In this document: one piece after another, positions 22,791-34,589 of the stretch
Layout: every line of letters starts with the position of its first letter
Numbering within the stretch: position 1 is the first letter of the stretch
Source of the DNA: Erinaceus europaeus
Taxonomy: Eukaryota > Chordata > Mammalia > Eulipotyphla > Erinaceidae
NCBI RefSeq assembly: GCF_950295315.1
Contig: NC_080162.1
Coordinates: forward strand, 72,695,729-72,759,728
DNA length: 64,000 nt
Direction: 5' to 3'
Position numbers and translations under genes: made by a program
The notes under the pieces: model-generated
The model's input: only the letters and a program-made list of their open reading frames with translations
What the model was told of the DNA's origin: nothing
Databases searched by the model: none

Positions 22791-23395
22791 GGAAGTCAAG
22801 ACAGTGGTCTGGCACCACATAGAAGGTGGCAGCCAGATTTATTTGAGTGCTTACTTGCTCATCTGACAAAAGAGTCACTGAACATCATCTACAGGCCAGA
22901 TACTATGTTCCAGGTAAAGGGGACACAGTGGTGAACACAGTAGATGAAGGTGTTTCCCAACATGTAGCGTGCAGTCAGCATCAGAGGTGGACACACAGCA
23001 GTAGGCTAGGCATATAGCATGCCAGACTATGCCAAGGATTACACTGAGAGATGCATCCAGGAGGGAGACCTAGCTGTCTGGCGATCACTGTTAAGGTGGC
23101 CAGGGAAGTCTTTGTGCCAAAGTACAGACATGTGTAAGACCCAAGCAAGACAAGGGAGGAAGCCATAAGAGAAGAGCATTCCTGGCAGAAGAAACAGTAA
23201 ATGCAAAGGCAGGAAGGTAGGAGGTTCCTTCCAGAAACATCAAGCCTCTCCTGTGGCTGAAGCAGAGGGGGAGTAGGGACAGGCAGACAGGTGGTGTAGA
23301 GGAAACAGGTGAGGCTGAAGGAAAGACCTCTGCTTCTCCTAAGTGAGATGGGGAACAGTGTGTATGGGTTCTAAAGATTCAGGAGGACTGCAAAA
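22791..23395. other. Old-repeat or unique DNA, no gene
   Basis: Text such as ccagatactatgttccaggt and gcagaagaaacagtaaatgc resembles a common ancient mammalian repeat; family not assigned. No coding signal. Confidence 0.35.
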
Positions 23396-23664
23396 GGTGC
23401 TAATTTTTTTCAATTATTTTTATTGTTACTAATTGACTTATAAAATAAAAAATATCGACAAGACCATAGGATAAGAGGGGTACAATTCCACACAATTCCC
23501 ACTATCAGAGTTCCATATACCAACCCACTCCCTTCAAAGCTTTCCTAGTCTTTATCCTTCTGGGAGCATGGACTCAGAATCATTATGGGGTGCAGAACAT
23601 AATTGCTTCTCTGCTGAGCATAGGCATTGGCAGGTTGATCCATACCCCCAGCCTATTTCTTTTT

Positions 23665-23882
23665 TATTTTATTTTTTTATCTTTATTTATTTATTGGATA
23701 GAGACAGCCAGACATTGAGAGGGAAGAGGGTGACAGAGAGTGAGAGAAACAGAAAGACTCCTGCAGCTCTGCTTCACCACTTGCAAAGCTTTCCCCATGC
23801 AGGTGGGGACCAGGGGCTCGAACCTGGGCCCTTGTGCACTGTAACATGTACACTCAATTAGGTATGCCACCACTTGGCCCCA
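23665..23882 (-). mobile_element. tRNA-derived SINE, family B, inside copy D
   Basis: Minus-strand copy: TTATTTATT tail, gatagagacagccagaca, purine core, ccatgcaggtggggaccagg, head at the right. Confidence 0.85.
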
Positions 23883-24127
23883 CTCCCGGACTACTTCTAT
23901 CTTTCCCTAGTGAGGCAGGGCTCTGAAGAGGTGGGGGTCCAGGGGATATTGGTGAGGTCCTCTGCCTGAGGAAGTCAGATTGGTGTCATGGTAGCATCTG
24001 CAACTTGGTGGCTGAAAATATAAAGCAACAAATTTTTAATAGTCAGGAATGTAAAGGCAAGAATATAGCAGATGAGTTTTGGGATGTCCATATTAGAAAA
24101 AGCTATTAGGTTCGTTTTAGGTATATT

Positions 24128-24429
24128 ATAATTTTTTAATATTTATTCATTTTCCCTTTTGTTGCCCTTGTTGTTTTTTTTACTGTTGTTGTAGTTATTA
24201 TTGTTGTTGTTACTGATGTCATCGTTGTTAGATAGGACAGAGAGAAATGGAAAGAGGAGGGGAAGACAGAGACGGGGAGGGAAAGACAGACACCTGCAGA
24301 CCTGCTTCACCACCTGTGGAGCAACTCCCCACAGGTGGGAAACCGGGGGCTCGAACCAGGATCCTTACACCGGTCCTTGAGCTTTGCGCCATGTGCACTT
24401 AACTCGCTGTGCTACCGCCCGATTCCCCA
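24128..24429 (-). mobile_element. tRNA-derived SINE, family A, inside copy D
   Basis: Complete minus-strand copy with TSD ttttaggtatatt (24115-24127) and ttttaggtgtatt (24430-24442). Confidence 0.92.
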
Positions 24430-25274
24430 TTTTAGGTGTATTCTAAGGGGTCCATGACTTTACTAATTTTTTCCTGAGTATGACAGTGGGCCATAGGTAT
24501 TGTCTGGGGAGATGGTGTCAGAGTTGAGAATAGGACTAGAAAGCTGGATCAGGACAGAGAGTAGTTCTCAAATGTGTGAAAAGTATATAAGTATCATTTT
24601 ATAGTGTCTTTTTTTTTTTAAGGTCTTTCTACTTGCTTGCTGTTTTGGGTCACTGCAAACTCTTGTGCACTTTTGCTTTAAGGTGTATATTTTCCCATAA
24701 CGTATGGGTGCATGTACACACGTGCTCTGTCTCATGGTCCCTGGCCTATATCTAGGTTCTATAGTTTTGTTAGGAGGTGCACCACCCAATATGGAATTGA
24801 GGAGTCCTGTGAGCTAGGAACTGTATCACCAGAGTGTTTGTTGGAGCTGAAAGGCTGACATTCCGTGCCTGGTGTCTCTGGACACAATCCAAGTTGAAAA
24901 GTGTCAAGGAGATACTGGTTGCAATTCCCTAATAACTTAGTTACAATAATTACTATCTATTGCCTTCTTAAACTCCAAGACAGCAGGAACCCTTCCCATT
25001 CTCTATAAAACCCATATTTCTCCCAGTCCTAGGAACTCTGGGCATGGCCTGTCTTCCTGCATGCTTCACTCAATCCATACCATTTGATACTGCGTCTGCT
25101 GAGCTCAACCAGGTCAATGCAACCAGTACCACCTCGAAAAGTGTGCTAAGCTTTTAATAGGACCCCTCTGCCTGCTGAGTGCAGAACAACTGGAGAAGGT
25201 GAGGGTAAAGCAGAAGGCTGCAACTATTGTCCCAGTTGACAGATGATGGCGGCTCAGACCTGAGAGATCATGGT

Positions 25275-25385
25275 ACATGGGCAGAAGTGGTCAGTTGCAC
25301 AGTGGTTACACAGACTTTTATGTCTAAGGTTCCAAGGTTCCGGGTTCACAACATGCCAGCACTGAGCAGTGCTTTGGTAAAAAGT
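25275..25385 (+). mobile_element. Old SINE (family C)
   Basis: Matches the short SINE also seen at 47703 and 52225: cacagtggttacacagac, ttttatgtctaaggttcc, tgagcagtgctttgg. Confidence 0.55.
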
Positions 25386-25394
25386 GATCACTTT

Positions 25395-25697
25395 GGGAGT
25401 CGGGCAGTGGTGCAGTGGGTTAAGTGCATGTGGCACAAAGCACAAGGACCGGCATAAGGATCCCAGTTTGAGCCCCCGGCTCCCCATCTGAGGGGAGTCG
25501 CTTCACAAGCAGTGAAGTAGGTCTGCAGGTGTCTCTCTTTCTCCCCACCCCCCCGTCTTGCCCTCCTCTCTACATTTCTCTCTGTCCTATCTAACAACGA
25601 CAGCATCAATAACAACAACAATAATAACTACAACAACAGTAAAAAACAACAAGGGCAACAAAAGGGAAAATAAATAAATATAAAAATTTTAAAAAGT
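25395..25697 (+). mobile_element. tRNA-derived SINE, family A
   Basis: Complete, with TSD agtgatcacttt at 25383-25394 and 25698-25709. Confidence 0.95.
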
Positions 25698-25709
25698 AGT
25701 GATCACTTT

Positions 25710-26735
25710 ATAACACATTTGGAGGGTAGAGCTGATGCAATTAGCTGCTGAAGGAATGTTGGGGTGTAGATCAGAAAGGGAGGATGCCAAGGCATTTGAT
25801 CTCAGTAACTAGAATTATGCAGTTGGCATTTCCCAGAAGAAGAGGTGGGGTTTGGAAGGTTTGGGGGGTGGGGAGTTTTGATTTGAACAGGTTAGTCCTG
25901 AGATGCCTGGCAACACCAAATGCAGATGCTGAGTCATTCACTGAACATGTGGGTCTAGAGTGTGGGGATTACTGGGTTTGGAGTCAGGCCAGATGGTGGG
26001 TGGGAGGTGCGGGTGTGAAGATAGAGGAGAAATGGACCAAGGACTTACTAGAGCTTTTGATAGAACAGGAGCAGGTCTGGGCCTGGTTACAGGAAGAACT
26101 ATCCTTGAGTTATCTCTCTTTTCCAAGTCTTAGTATTTACCCAAAGGTTAAAGATAAAGACTCAGGCTCATTTTAGCTCAGATGAACTAAAACTCTCAGG
26201 TTGATCTGAGCCATGGGGTTTGCTATGAATCTCCATGCAGGAGTGGGGAAGCAAGAATTTTGCCTCTACCTCAAAGAACGCAGCTCAGCCCATGGGAAAC
26301 CCATTCAGGACCCAGTGGTCTGGGGTCAGGGTTAGTTCAAGGTCTCCCTCAGTAGCTGCTGATTCTAATTGTATCCTCCACTCTGCTCCCTTCTCTCTGC
26401 CAGGGTTTTGGTTTACTCATAATTCCTGCACTTTCATATTGCCTTTGCATTATCTGACCTTGTTGGGTCTTCCAACTTCTGCACATTTCCACAATTCTGT
26501 GATCAAATTTAAACTGGCAACCTCTCATTGGTGCTGAATGGCTGAGTTAATTACTGCTCCACACTGCCGGGTGGAGCTCTGGCATCAGGCCATCTCCCTG
26601 GCTGCTGGCCAGTCTATATTTTGGCAGCCCTCAGGTCAGGTGACTTCTGTTCCAATCAGCCTGCAGCAGTTGTAGAGGGGATACCAGGCACAGAAAATCA
26701 GGTCCACAGTCACAACAACAGAAACAGCATCAGCA
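25710..26735. other. Unique non-coding DNA
   Basis: An open frame of 130 codons (25784-26176) has no recognisable domain, codon pattern or splice context. I do not call a gene. Confidence 0.35.
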
Positions 26736-26739
26736 CTGA

Positions 26740-26960
26740 TAGATTGATTAAAGTGGATTCTGCATCAGACAAGTTGGGTTCCAGGTTCAAAGCCAATTTC
26801 CACCACTCAATGTGAGCTTGGGCAATTTATTCACCGTAACTGTACCTCCATCTCCACATCTCTAAGTAGAAAAGAAGGATGTTAGCTGCATCTTAGCATT
26901 GTGGTCAGGGGGTGTATAAACTGATCAAATGAAACATTCATGACACAGTATTTAATTAGG
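26740..26960 (+). repeat. MIR remnant
   Basis: MIR order: gggttccaggttcaaagcc, atgtgagcttgggcaattta, accgtaactgtacctccatc. Confidence 0.6.
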
Positions 26961-27044
26961 GCTCATAAAAGGTTAATTACAGTTGGTGTTATTATCAGTT
27001 GGACATTTGTTCCCTTTCAACTGCTCACAAAATCTCAATGAGAC

Positions 27045-27230
27045 AGGCTCACTTTTCAGGGCCGCTTCATAGATGTGAAAATGGAGGTGCAGTGAAGTGA
27101 TGTGAAGTCTATGGCCACACCACCCTGAAGATACACTGTTTCCTCAGAGAAGTGATGTGATTTGCCCAAGGGCCCATCAGCTAGTAGGGGAGATTCAAAT
27201 GCAGATTACCAGAACACTCTGAATCACTGT
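27045..27230 (-). repeat. MIR remnant
   Basis: Minus-strand MIR: tcatagatgtgaaaatggag, gtgatttgcccaagggccc, cagctagtaggggagattca. Confidence 0.6.
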
Positions 27231-27695
27231 GTCTCCCTCAGGGCACTTATGTATAAATGTCCACTTTAGCATTTTCTCCTTGACACTGTGGGCAGAAGCC
27301 CTCCCCATAGTAACAGCACTTCCTTGTCACTTGACACCCCTGCCCTTCCTCCCTTATAGTGAGACAAAAGCTTAGTCCCCTCAATGCTGTGCCCTTAAGT
27401 AGGAGGGAGGGGGTCCACACAAGGATCACTCCTTATCCTACATGGGGACGTTTATTCTATCTGGTAGATAGAGATGGAAATTCACCAAAACAGTGGAACC
27501 AGGATTTGCAATCACATTTGCCTGTCCCTTTTCCCTCTGGTGCCTCTCTTGGGGTGGGGATAGGGGCAACTCAAACCCTAAGGGAACTAGAAGCCACTGC
27601 TGTTCTCAAATGGGGTGATGTAAAAGCAGAAAAAAAGGGGGTGGGGAGGGAGTCTGAAGAGAGAAAATGAGAACCAGAAGACACCCTGGTGTTTT
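27231..27695. other. Unique non-coding DNA
   Basis: No gene or repeat recognised. Confidence 0.35.
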
Positions 27696-27699
27696 GTTT

Positions 27700-27885
27700 C
27701 TTTGTTGTTCGAGCTTCATCACTCCAGGACAATTTTTCAGAAAAAAAGAGTCAGGGTTAGGGAAGTGGGGGATACCACAGCACTAAAGCATCCTCCAGTG
27801 CATTGGGGGCCAGGCTTGACAGGCTCAGACCTGGGTTGCACGCACCACAAAGTAGGCACACTGTCTAGGCGAGCTGTTTTGCTGG
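27700..27885 (-). mobile_element. Older SINE (family E)
   Basis: Minus-strand relative of 21,000 and 52,070: gagcttcatcactccagga, ccacagcactaaagcatcc, ggttgcacgcaccacaaagt. Confidence 0.6.
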
Positions 27886-28300
27886 GCTGGCCCCTTGTTT
27901 AACTGAACCCACAAAAGTTACTTCTTGGCACTGCAGCCAGTTTTGTTAAGTCTCCTACTCACAGCCTAGGGTTCGTTCAGAGCATAAAGGAAATGGAATG
28001 ACACTGATTTGTGGTGTCAGTTTAATTTTATGAAGCATGCCTGTGTTAGCCTGGGGCAGGGTGCTGACTTCTCAACTGAAGGATGTTAGGAGGAGGAGGC
28101 AGGCATCTACTGGCTGTTGGCTCACCTCCCCTTTTCTAACACTTACACACCAAGTGAGGCCCATGCATGATTCCAAGCTTTGGCTGCCCAGCATCCCCTG
28201 GGCTTCGTCGTGTGGGTGTCTCAGCACATGCCTGTAATTAAACAAAGATTTGAGTTTCCACCTTGCACCTACTCCACATACCTACTGTGTGGCCTGGGCG
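27886..28300. other. Unique non-coding DNA
   Basis: No gene or repeat recognised. Confidence 0.35.
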
Positions 28301-28302
28301 GG

Positions 28303-28422
28303 GGGCTTCATTTCTGCTCAGCTCTGGCTTATGACGGTGCAGGGGATTGAACCTGGGACTTTGGAGCCTTAGGCATGAGAATCTGTTTGCATGACCATTA
28401 TGCTATCTACCCCTGCATCAAG
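28303..28422 (-). mobile_element. Old SINE (family C)
   Basis: gctcagctctggcttatga, gattgaacctgggactttgg and gcatgaccattatgctatc on the minus strand. Confidence 0.65.
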
Positions 28423-28859
28423 TACGACACATTCATACTATGCTGGGTGCAGTGCCTGGTGCATAGCAAATGCTATTATTGTTCCAGGCATTAAAATCCA
28501 TGGCCCCCACACAGAAAAGTTTAGGCACTTGCTGTTGGCATGGGAATAACGATAAAAAAAAATTTACCTTTTAGGGATATAAAAATTAGAAGGAAAGATT
28601 ATTTTCGGTGACAATGTGGAGGATGTATTAGGAGGGACATGACTAGAAATGAAACATGTCCATTAGGAATGTTTGGCAATTGGCAGCAAAAAAAAAAATT
28701 GCATGGTGGAAGATTTCTACTTATTTCTAAATATCCACTCTTCCTTCTCTCTTGGTCTATAGAATCACTGATTTTCTGCTGAGCACATAGTAGTCTGTAA
28801 TGAAGGTTATAGTCCCTAGCTTTTCTTCCATATCCTAGATAATGGCCATGTGATCTCTT
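28423..28859. other. Non-coding spacer
   Basis: No gene recognised. 28430-28500 may be an L2/MIR 3' end (gctgggtgcagtgcctggt). Confidence 0.35.
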
Positions 28860-29035
28860 TTTAAAAAATATTTTTAAAAATTAATTTAGTAACAGAGGGA
28901 GATACAAAGAGGAACACTAGATCACTGCTCAGCTCTGGTTTATGGTGGTGCTGGGGATTGAATTTGAGACCTCAGAGCCTCAGGCATGAAATTCCTTCAT
29001 ATAACCATTATGCTGTTTTTCCAGCCCCCATGTGA
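28860..29035 (-). mobile_element. Old SINE (family C)
   Basis: A-rich end at left, cagctctggtttatggtgg, ggggattgaatttgagacc, ataaccattatgctgttttt. Confidence 0.7.
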
Positions 29036-29999
29036 GTTCTTTTTTCCTTCTAGAAAATGTCTTAAAAGAGAGTATATATAAACATTACTCATTTCTTCCT
29101 CCTTGTTGGCTGGACTATGATATGCAAAGATTGTATCTCAAGTGGTGATCTTGGACCATGTGGTGAATTACAGATGGCTGCCAATTCTTTGACCCTCCTT
29201 CTAGCAAGTGTAAGAGTCTATCTGGAAGAATCTATTTCCCCTCTACTTGAATCTATCAATCTCTTACTTCTTATAACAAGAGGATAATGGAAATGATGCC
29301 ATACCAACTTGAAGTCCTGCCCTTTTGGTAACTTCTTTCATGATTTCTTGTATCCATAAGTTGCCATGGAAAATATTCAAACACTTTGCAATAATCCTCC
29401 TGGAGAGGCTCTGAGAGGGAGAGGGCACCAGTGAGCTCAGTGTCTAGCTAACCCCACAAAAGCACCAGGCAGTCCAGTGTAGCCTGATGGTCCTTTTGAA
29501 GTGTCCAGCCACCTTTTGAATATAACCATGTGACTAGTGATGGTCATGGAAGAGCAATATCACCCAACTGCACCCTGTGCAGTGTTCCAACCCAGAGAAA
29601 CTATAGAAAATAATAAAGTGGTTATTATTTGAAGTTGTTATGTAGCAGTGAAAAGCCAGAATAGATTATGAGGTAGACGCTGTTTTCTGAGGATAATACA
29701 ATGAAGTTACCTCCTAATGTCTTGTTATACAGGAAAGTAACCCCATCTAAACCCACATAAAGTTCAAATCTTGATGACACCTTGGGTTATTATTTCTCAG
29801 AGCCTCAGTTTCTCCACAATTATTCATCAGAGCATAACCACCCAGAAGGCCTGAGAGCATAGAGTAAAAATCAAGAAAAGGCTTTTCCCTTGTAAGACAG
29901 TGCTTGTATCCAAAAAAGACCAACAAGTGACATCCTCAAGCTATTATAATGCATTTAATGTATTCATAATGGGTGTCAACTTGTCATGAACCAATTGCA
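29036..29999. other. Unique non-coding DNA
   Basis: No coding exon or clear repeat recognised. Confidence 0.35.
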
Positions 30000-30175
30000 G
30001 TGAATTTTGAAACCTGATGCTTTAGGGCAGGAGGCTCAGCTCTGCCACTTTCTAAGGTGACAAATTGAGTCAGTCATTAAATCTCTCCAGGCCTTAGTTT
30101 CCTCATCAATAAAACAGACGGCAGTTTCCCTTGTAGTCTATGTGAGGATTAAATTAAATGAGATTAATCTATTTG
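30000..30175 (+). repeat. MIR remnant
   Basis: ctcagctctgccactttcta, ggccttagtttcctcatcaa, gtgaggattaaattaaatga in MIR order. Confidence 0.7.
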
Positions 30176-31320
30176 ATAAATATTGAATATCTCCTGTGTG
30201 CTATGCCAGGCCCACTCCTGAAATTGGTAGAGCCTGGGGCCCACTCACTGTCCCCTCCAAAATCTAAATATTTAGAAGTTATTAATCAAACTAGTACATT
30301 TTTTTTATTAGCAGTCTCTCCTCTTTCATGAATATAATTGCACAACAATCTGGAAGTTCAGGTTGTTGAGAAACCTTAGATTTCTTGGACATGTGCACAG
30401 AAATATTAATATAAGCTAACAGCTCCCATCCCCAGACATATGCCTCCCCCCATGTCCTCTTCCCTTCTCATTTCTACCTTTACATTCTGGAAATGCAAGA
30501 TAACATCTAAGTGGAGCCAAATGGCTGGGTGGACATGTTCTCTTGGTCCTGTGGGGCATGTGCAGAGGAAAGAGAGGTCCTTAAAGTTGTGGGAACCTAG
30601 GTGGAGTTCCCTTTGCCTGCACCTAACAGTGAGGCTGACCAGGCCCATGCTAAAGTACATCAATGATTGAAGAGACACCATTCCTGACCCCATAAATTGG
30701 CCAATCTATTAGTCTGGGCCCTAGATGCACTCCTATAATCTGTAACACGAGGGCTTAACTAACCTGACATTTTGCCCAAGTGTTTGTAGGAGACCAAGGG
30801 CCAGAGACTACTGGATGTCAACATCAATCTTGTATCAGTAGAATCCAGAAGATCAGAAGGGAAGGGAGCATGTTTAAGACCAAGCACGGGCAAGTTCCTG
30901 CCATCTAGTTCAACCTGTTCATCTGCACAACACTTTCATGTCACATGACTCACCATCATACCTAGACCAGTATTCCAAGCTCTTGCTAAGGCCCCCAGAG
31001 CCTGCTCCACCTGGCCTCCAGCCATCCTCAGTCATCATCGTCACCTTGCTCACTTAGCCCTGGTGGCCTTGACTTCCAGTGTGCTAATGAATACACAAAG
31101 CTTATTCCTCCCATCTCAGGGCCTTCACCCTTGCTGCTTCCTTCTTCCTCTCCTCCTCCTGCTCCGCTTCTGACAACTGAATTCTCTCATCACCCAGGTC
31201 TCTGCTTAGCTGGCCTCCTGGCATAAAAACATTCTCTGACACCCTGTCAGAGACAGGCCTCTCTGTAATGCCACTTTTTTTTTTTTAAGTGTCCTTCCTG
31301 TCACAGCTAGAAGTGGAGAG
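30176..31320. other. Unique non-coding DNA
   Basis: Two overlapping frames of 76 and 95 codons at 30406-30693 oppose each other and show no domain. 31000-31260 resembles an old L2 3' part (gggccttcacccttgctgct, acaccctgtcagagacagg). No gene called. Confidence 0.35.
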
Positions 31321-31324
31321 TGGA

Positions 31325-31550
31325 GTATCACACTTAGAGCCAGAATGAGTTTTAATCTGGTCTACACCATCGACTGGACACTAGAGCAAACTGCTCAGTT
31401 CACTTTTCCATAACTATATCATTCATTTTCTTTGACTGATTCTTCCTCTATTTCCCCTTCTGTAAAAGGGGGTGATCACCTACTTCATAAGTTTGTTGTG
31501 AAATTAGAGGAGCGAACATTTATAGCATTTATAACAAAGCCTGCCAGCAT
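31325..31550 (+). repeat. MIR remnant
   Basis: tatttccccttctgtaaaag, aagtttgttgtgaaattaga in MIR order. Confidence 0.55.
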
Positions 31551-31984
31551 ACATTGTGGTTGTCATTACAGTAACACTTGTTACTTGAAATTATCTTGTC
31601 TGCTTACTTGCTTACTTGTTTATTGTCTTTCTTTTCTTCTCACAGTCTCCCACAGAGCCTGGATAAAGGAATTCTAGCAATGCGCCAGCACTAGGATCAA
31701 CCGTCTTGCATACCTCCCTGTGCAGATGGGGAAACTGAGGCAGAAGTGAAAGCAGGAGGCCATATGAATTTTGCTCCCAGTGCATTTGTCTTTCAGGGCC
31801 CACAGAAGCCACTGTGAGTGGGGGAAGTTGCCTGCAGCCCGCAGTCAGCTGCAGTTCTATCCTCTGGGTTCCTGGTGCGCGAACAAAGACATTTGCATGA
31901 AAAACCAGAACTCGGTTCTCTGAAAGGGCTGTGGTTTTTTTTTTGTTTGTTTGTTTTTGGGGGCGGGGTACCTCATGCACTCCA

Positions 31985-32300
31985 GAGCCCCACAGCTGTG
32001 AGATCCTCCGGGAAGGGGAAGAAAGCCTTGGGGCACTCGCGGACCGGGAGGGAGCACTGCACTGGAAGCACCCCCCCCCCCGCGCGCCCACGACCACCTC
32101 CCTTCCTGCCGCGGACACAGCCAGACCCGCCACCCAGACGGTGGCGGGCAAGGCGGGGGTTGGGGGGTGGGGTTGGGGGGTGGGGGTGGAGGATGGGGGG
32201 TGGGGGGGCTGCCCTGAGCCAGGAACAGCAGGCCCCCAGCGCCTCTGGCCACCCCAACAGCCTTGGTCTCCTCTCTTGACCTACAGGAGTGCGCGCCCGG
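31985..32300. promoter_or_regulatory. Small CpG- and G-rich island, promoter-like candidate
   Basis: The most GC-rich stretch of the window. CpG dinucleotides cluster at 31990-32160 (tcctccgggaagg, actcgcggaccggg, ccccgcgcgcccacgac, tgccgcggac, gacggtggcgggcaaggcg). A pure G-tract region follows at 32150-32210. Long frames on both strands are the usual by-product of GC-rich DNA. No first exon or core promoter was identified, so promoter function is inference. Confidence 0.4.
32150..32210 (+). other. G-quadruplex-prone G tracts
   Basis: More than eight runs of four to seven G separated by one to three bases, on the plus strand. Confidence 0.7.
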
Positions 32301-32439
32301 TGTGCACAAGGGAGCTTGGTGGAGATGTGTCCCATAGCCTTTTTCCAAGGCTTCTTCTTGTCCACCTCTCTTGGAAACCCTCTCAGTAGCCTCCAGAGAA
32401 GCAAGGTCAATTAAGAAGAGGAAGTTAAATGTTAAAAGG

Positions 32440-32597
32440 CCTGGATTGCGGAGCTAGGGAAACCTGGAAACCTGGATTCAAATCCTGTATGTACCACCAC
32501 AAACCAGCTTTGTGGGCATGAGCAAGCTCCTCTGCTGCTTGGGACCTCAGCTTCCTCATCTATAAAATGGGGAAATAAGATAGGGTGTAAGGTGAAA
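32440..32597 (+). repeat. MIR remnant
   Basis: cctggattcaaatcctgtat, cagcttcctcatctataaaa, tggggaaataagatagggtg follow the MIR consensus. Confidence 0.75.
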
Positions 32598-33922
32598 ATG
32601 TCATACATCAGAAACAATAGCAACAACAAATACAGGAGAGATTATAGAGGCAAAGGAACCCTCCTTCACTGCTGGTGGGAATGTCAATTGATCCAACCCC
32701 TGTGGAAAGCAGTTTGGAGAACTCTCAAAAGGCTAGAAGTGGACCTACCCTATGACCCTGCAATTTCTCTCCTGTGGATATATCCTAAGGAACCAAACAT
32801 ACCCATCCAAAAAGATTTGTGTATACCTATGATCGTAGCAGCACAATTTGTAGTAGCCAAAACCTGGAAGCAACCCAGGTGTCCAACAACAGATGAGTGG
32901 CTGAGCAAATTGTGGTATATATACACAATGGAATACTACTCAACTATGAAAAATGGTGAATTTACCTTCTTCACCTCATCTTGGATGGACTTGAAGATAT
33001 CATGTTAAGTGAAATAAGTCAGAAACAGAAGGATGAATATGGGATGATCTCACTCATAGAAGCTGAAAAACTTCAAGCCATGACATCACCTCCCCAGACA
33101 ATAAATGGATCCACCTGCATATCAGATTTCAGGCTCAGAGGAAAAAAAAAAACTAGTATAGCCACAGGCCCTTTGGGATAAAACTAAAATATGCCTACTA
33201 GCTACATATAAAATGGAGGACCTCCCCAAAACTTCATCTGCACTATTCCCGCTTTTAGGTCTATGATTGATCAACAATTTGTTTGGCTTTGCATGTTAAC
33301 TCTCTTTTTAACCACCAGGTTCCAGATGCTAGCATGATGCCGACCATACTTCCCTGGACAGACAACCCCACCAATGTGTCCTGGAGCTCCACTTCCCCAC
33401 AGCCCCACCCTACTAGGGAAAGAGAGAGGCAGGCTGGGAGTATGGATCGACCAGTCAATGCCCATTTTCAGTCGGGAAGCAATTACAGAAGCCAGACCTT
33501 CAACCTTCTGCATCCCACAATGACCTTGGGTCCATACTCCCAGAGGGATAAAGAATAGGAAAGCTATGAGGGGAGAGGATGGGATATGGAGATCTGGTGG
33601 TGGGAATTCTATGGAGTTGTACCCCTCTTAGCCTATGGTTTTGTTAATGTCTCCTTTTTTAAATTAAAAAAAAAATTTTTTTTTAAATTGAAAAACAAGA
33701 CCAGAAGGGAAAACTGTAAGCAGAACTTGGACTGGAGTTGCTATTCCACCAAAATAAAAGACTTTGGAGTAGGAGGGGGGAGGAGTGTTCAGGTCCTGGA
33801 ACAGGATGGCAGAAGAGGATCTAGTGGGGGTTGTATTGTTATGTAGAAAACTGGGAAATGTTATGCATGTACAAACTGTCAACTATAAACCATTAATCCC
33901 CCAATAAAGACATTTTAAAAGG
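32598..33922 (+). mobile_element. L1 LINE 3' fragment, split by a retroposon
   Basis: ORF2 C-terminus (32592-33008 frame: NSNNKYRRDY..., [33 protein letters not shown]) and 3' UTR. It is interrupted at 33072-33688 and resumes at 33689 through AATAAA near 33903. Confidence 0.9.
33072..33688 (+). mobile_element. Poly(A) retroposon copy E, inserted in L1
   Basis: Flanked by tgaaaaac at 33064-33071 and 33689-33696 of the L1 3' UTR. The shared 3' module runs from about 33215 to 33670 with a 91-codon open frame (33283-33558). The 5' 140 bases (33072-33212) match neither the complete copy nor copy B, so this is a third 5' module. Ends in an A/T-rich tail. Confidence 0.8.
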
Positions 33923-34004
33923 GGGCGGGGAAGACAGTATGTAAGGTACTCCAGGCAGTGCAATGTTATACCAAATCAGGGCTTCATTCATTCATACAAT
34001 CCCT

Positions 34005-34085
34005 ACTTCCATTTGACAGGTGTGAAACAGGCTCCTGGTAGGAAGGGACTTTTTCAAGGTCGCACAGAGAGGTAATGGCAACCCT
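34005..34085 (-). repeat. MIR-like remnant
   Basis: catttgacaggtgtgaaaca, ttcaaggtcgcacagagagg on the minus strand. Confidence 0.45.
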
Positions 34086-34585
34086 CTCCAGATCTTACAG
34101 CCTAAAGGGAGAGTACTCCACATGGTGAGAGGCAAAGGACAAAGTGCTAGCACCCCGCTGCTTTTTCTTCCCCTAGGATCTTCACTCCCAACCTATAAGA
34201 TCAGGTATCCACAGTACACCCTGCCACTCTGCCTACAGCTAGGCTCTAGGATAAGATTCTCTACATCACCACCCCCAATTCCAGACCCCCTTTCTTCTTT
34301 TTGTAGAGCCCTATGTGTGACTGTCAACACGAGATTCAGGGGAAACCAGTCTCTCTGTTGCAGGAATGAAGCCTCAGGCTGCCCTCCAGTGGCAGACGAA
34401 GTTGTGGCTGCCCAGGCAAGATGACATATCAACAAGGAAACCATAGAACCCAGCTTCCCTGATGTTGGGGCTGTCTGGAAGAATAGAGAGGGAGAAAATA
34501 CAGCCTGGTTCCCCCACCGCTATTTGTGGTCCTGGTAGATCTTGGGAGTAGAGAATAAAAGACTGAATTTGAAAGGCACAGGGGA
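34086..34585. other. Unique non-coding DNA
   Basis: Frames of up to 100 codons on both strands, without recognisable domains. No gene called. Confidence 0.35.
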
Positions 34586-34589
34586 AGGT

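Larger units (their letters stand above)
23404..25137 (-). mobile_element. 1.1-kb retroposon (copy D) with 5' inversion and two SINEs
   Basis: The 3' end is at the left (T-rich, 23404-23450). The minus-strand match continues to about 24920, corresponding to 62075-62793 of the complete copy. From about 24925 to 25137 the sequence matches the complete copy at about 61855-62060 on the PLUS strand. This is the pattern of a twin-priming 5' inversion. Similar flanks (aaaaggtgctaa at 23392-23403 and aaaagtgtgctaa after the element) look like the TSD. Confidence 0.75.

Noticed and set aside
25784..26176. 130-codon frame as a gene
   Set aside because: No domain or family resemblance; isolated in non-coding DNA.
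31612..32410. Long open frames of up to 179 codons on both strands
   Set aside because: They come from GC-rich DNA with few stops, have low-complexity Gly/Pro content and no domain.
32598..33960. TSD gtaaggt for the L1 at 32598
   Set aside because: A similar string occurs at 33942, but unrelated bases lie between it and the L1 end, so the match is not convincing.
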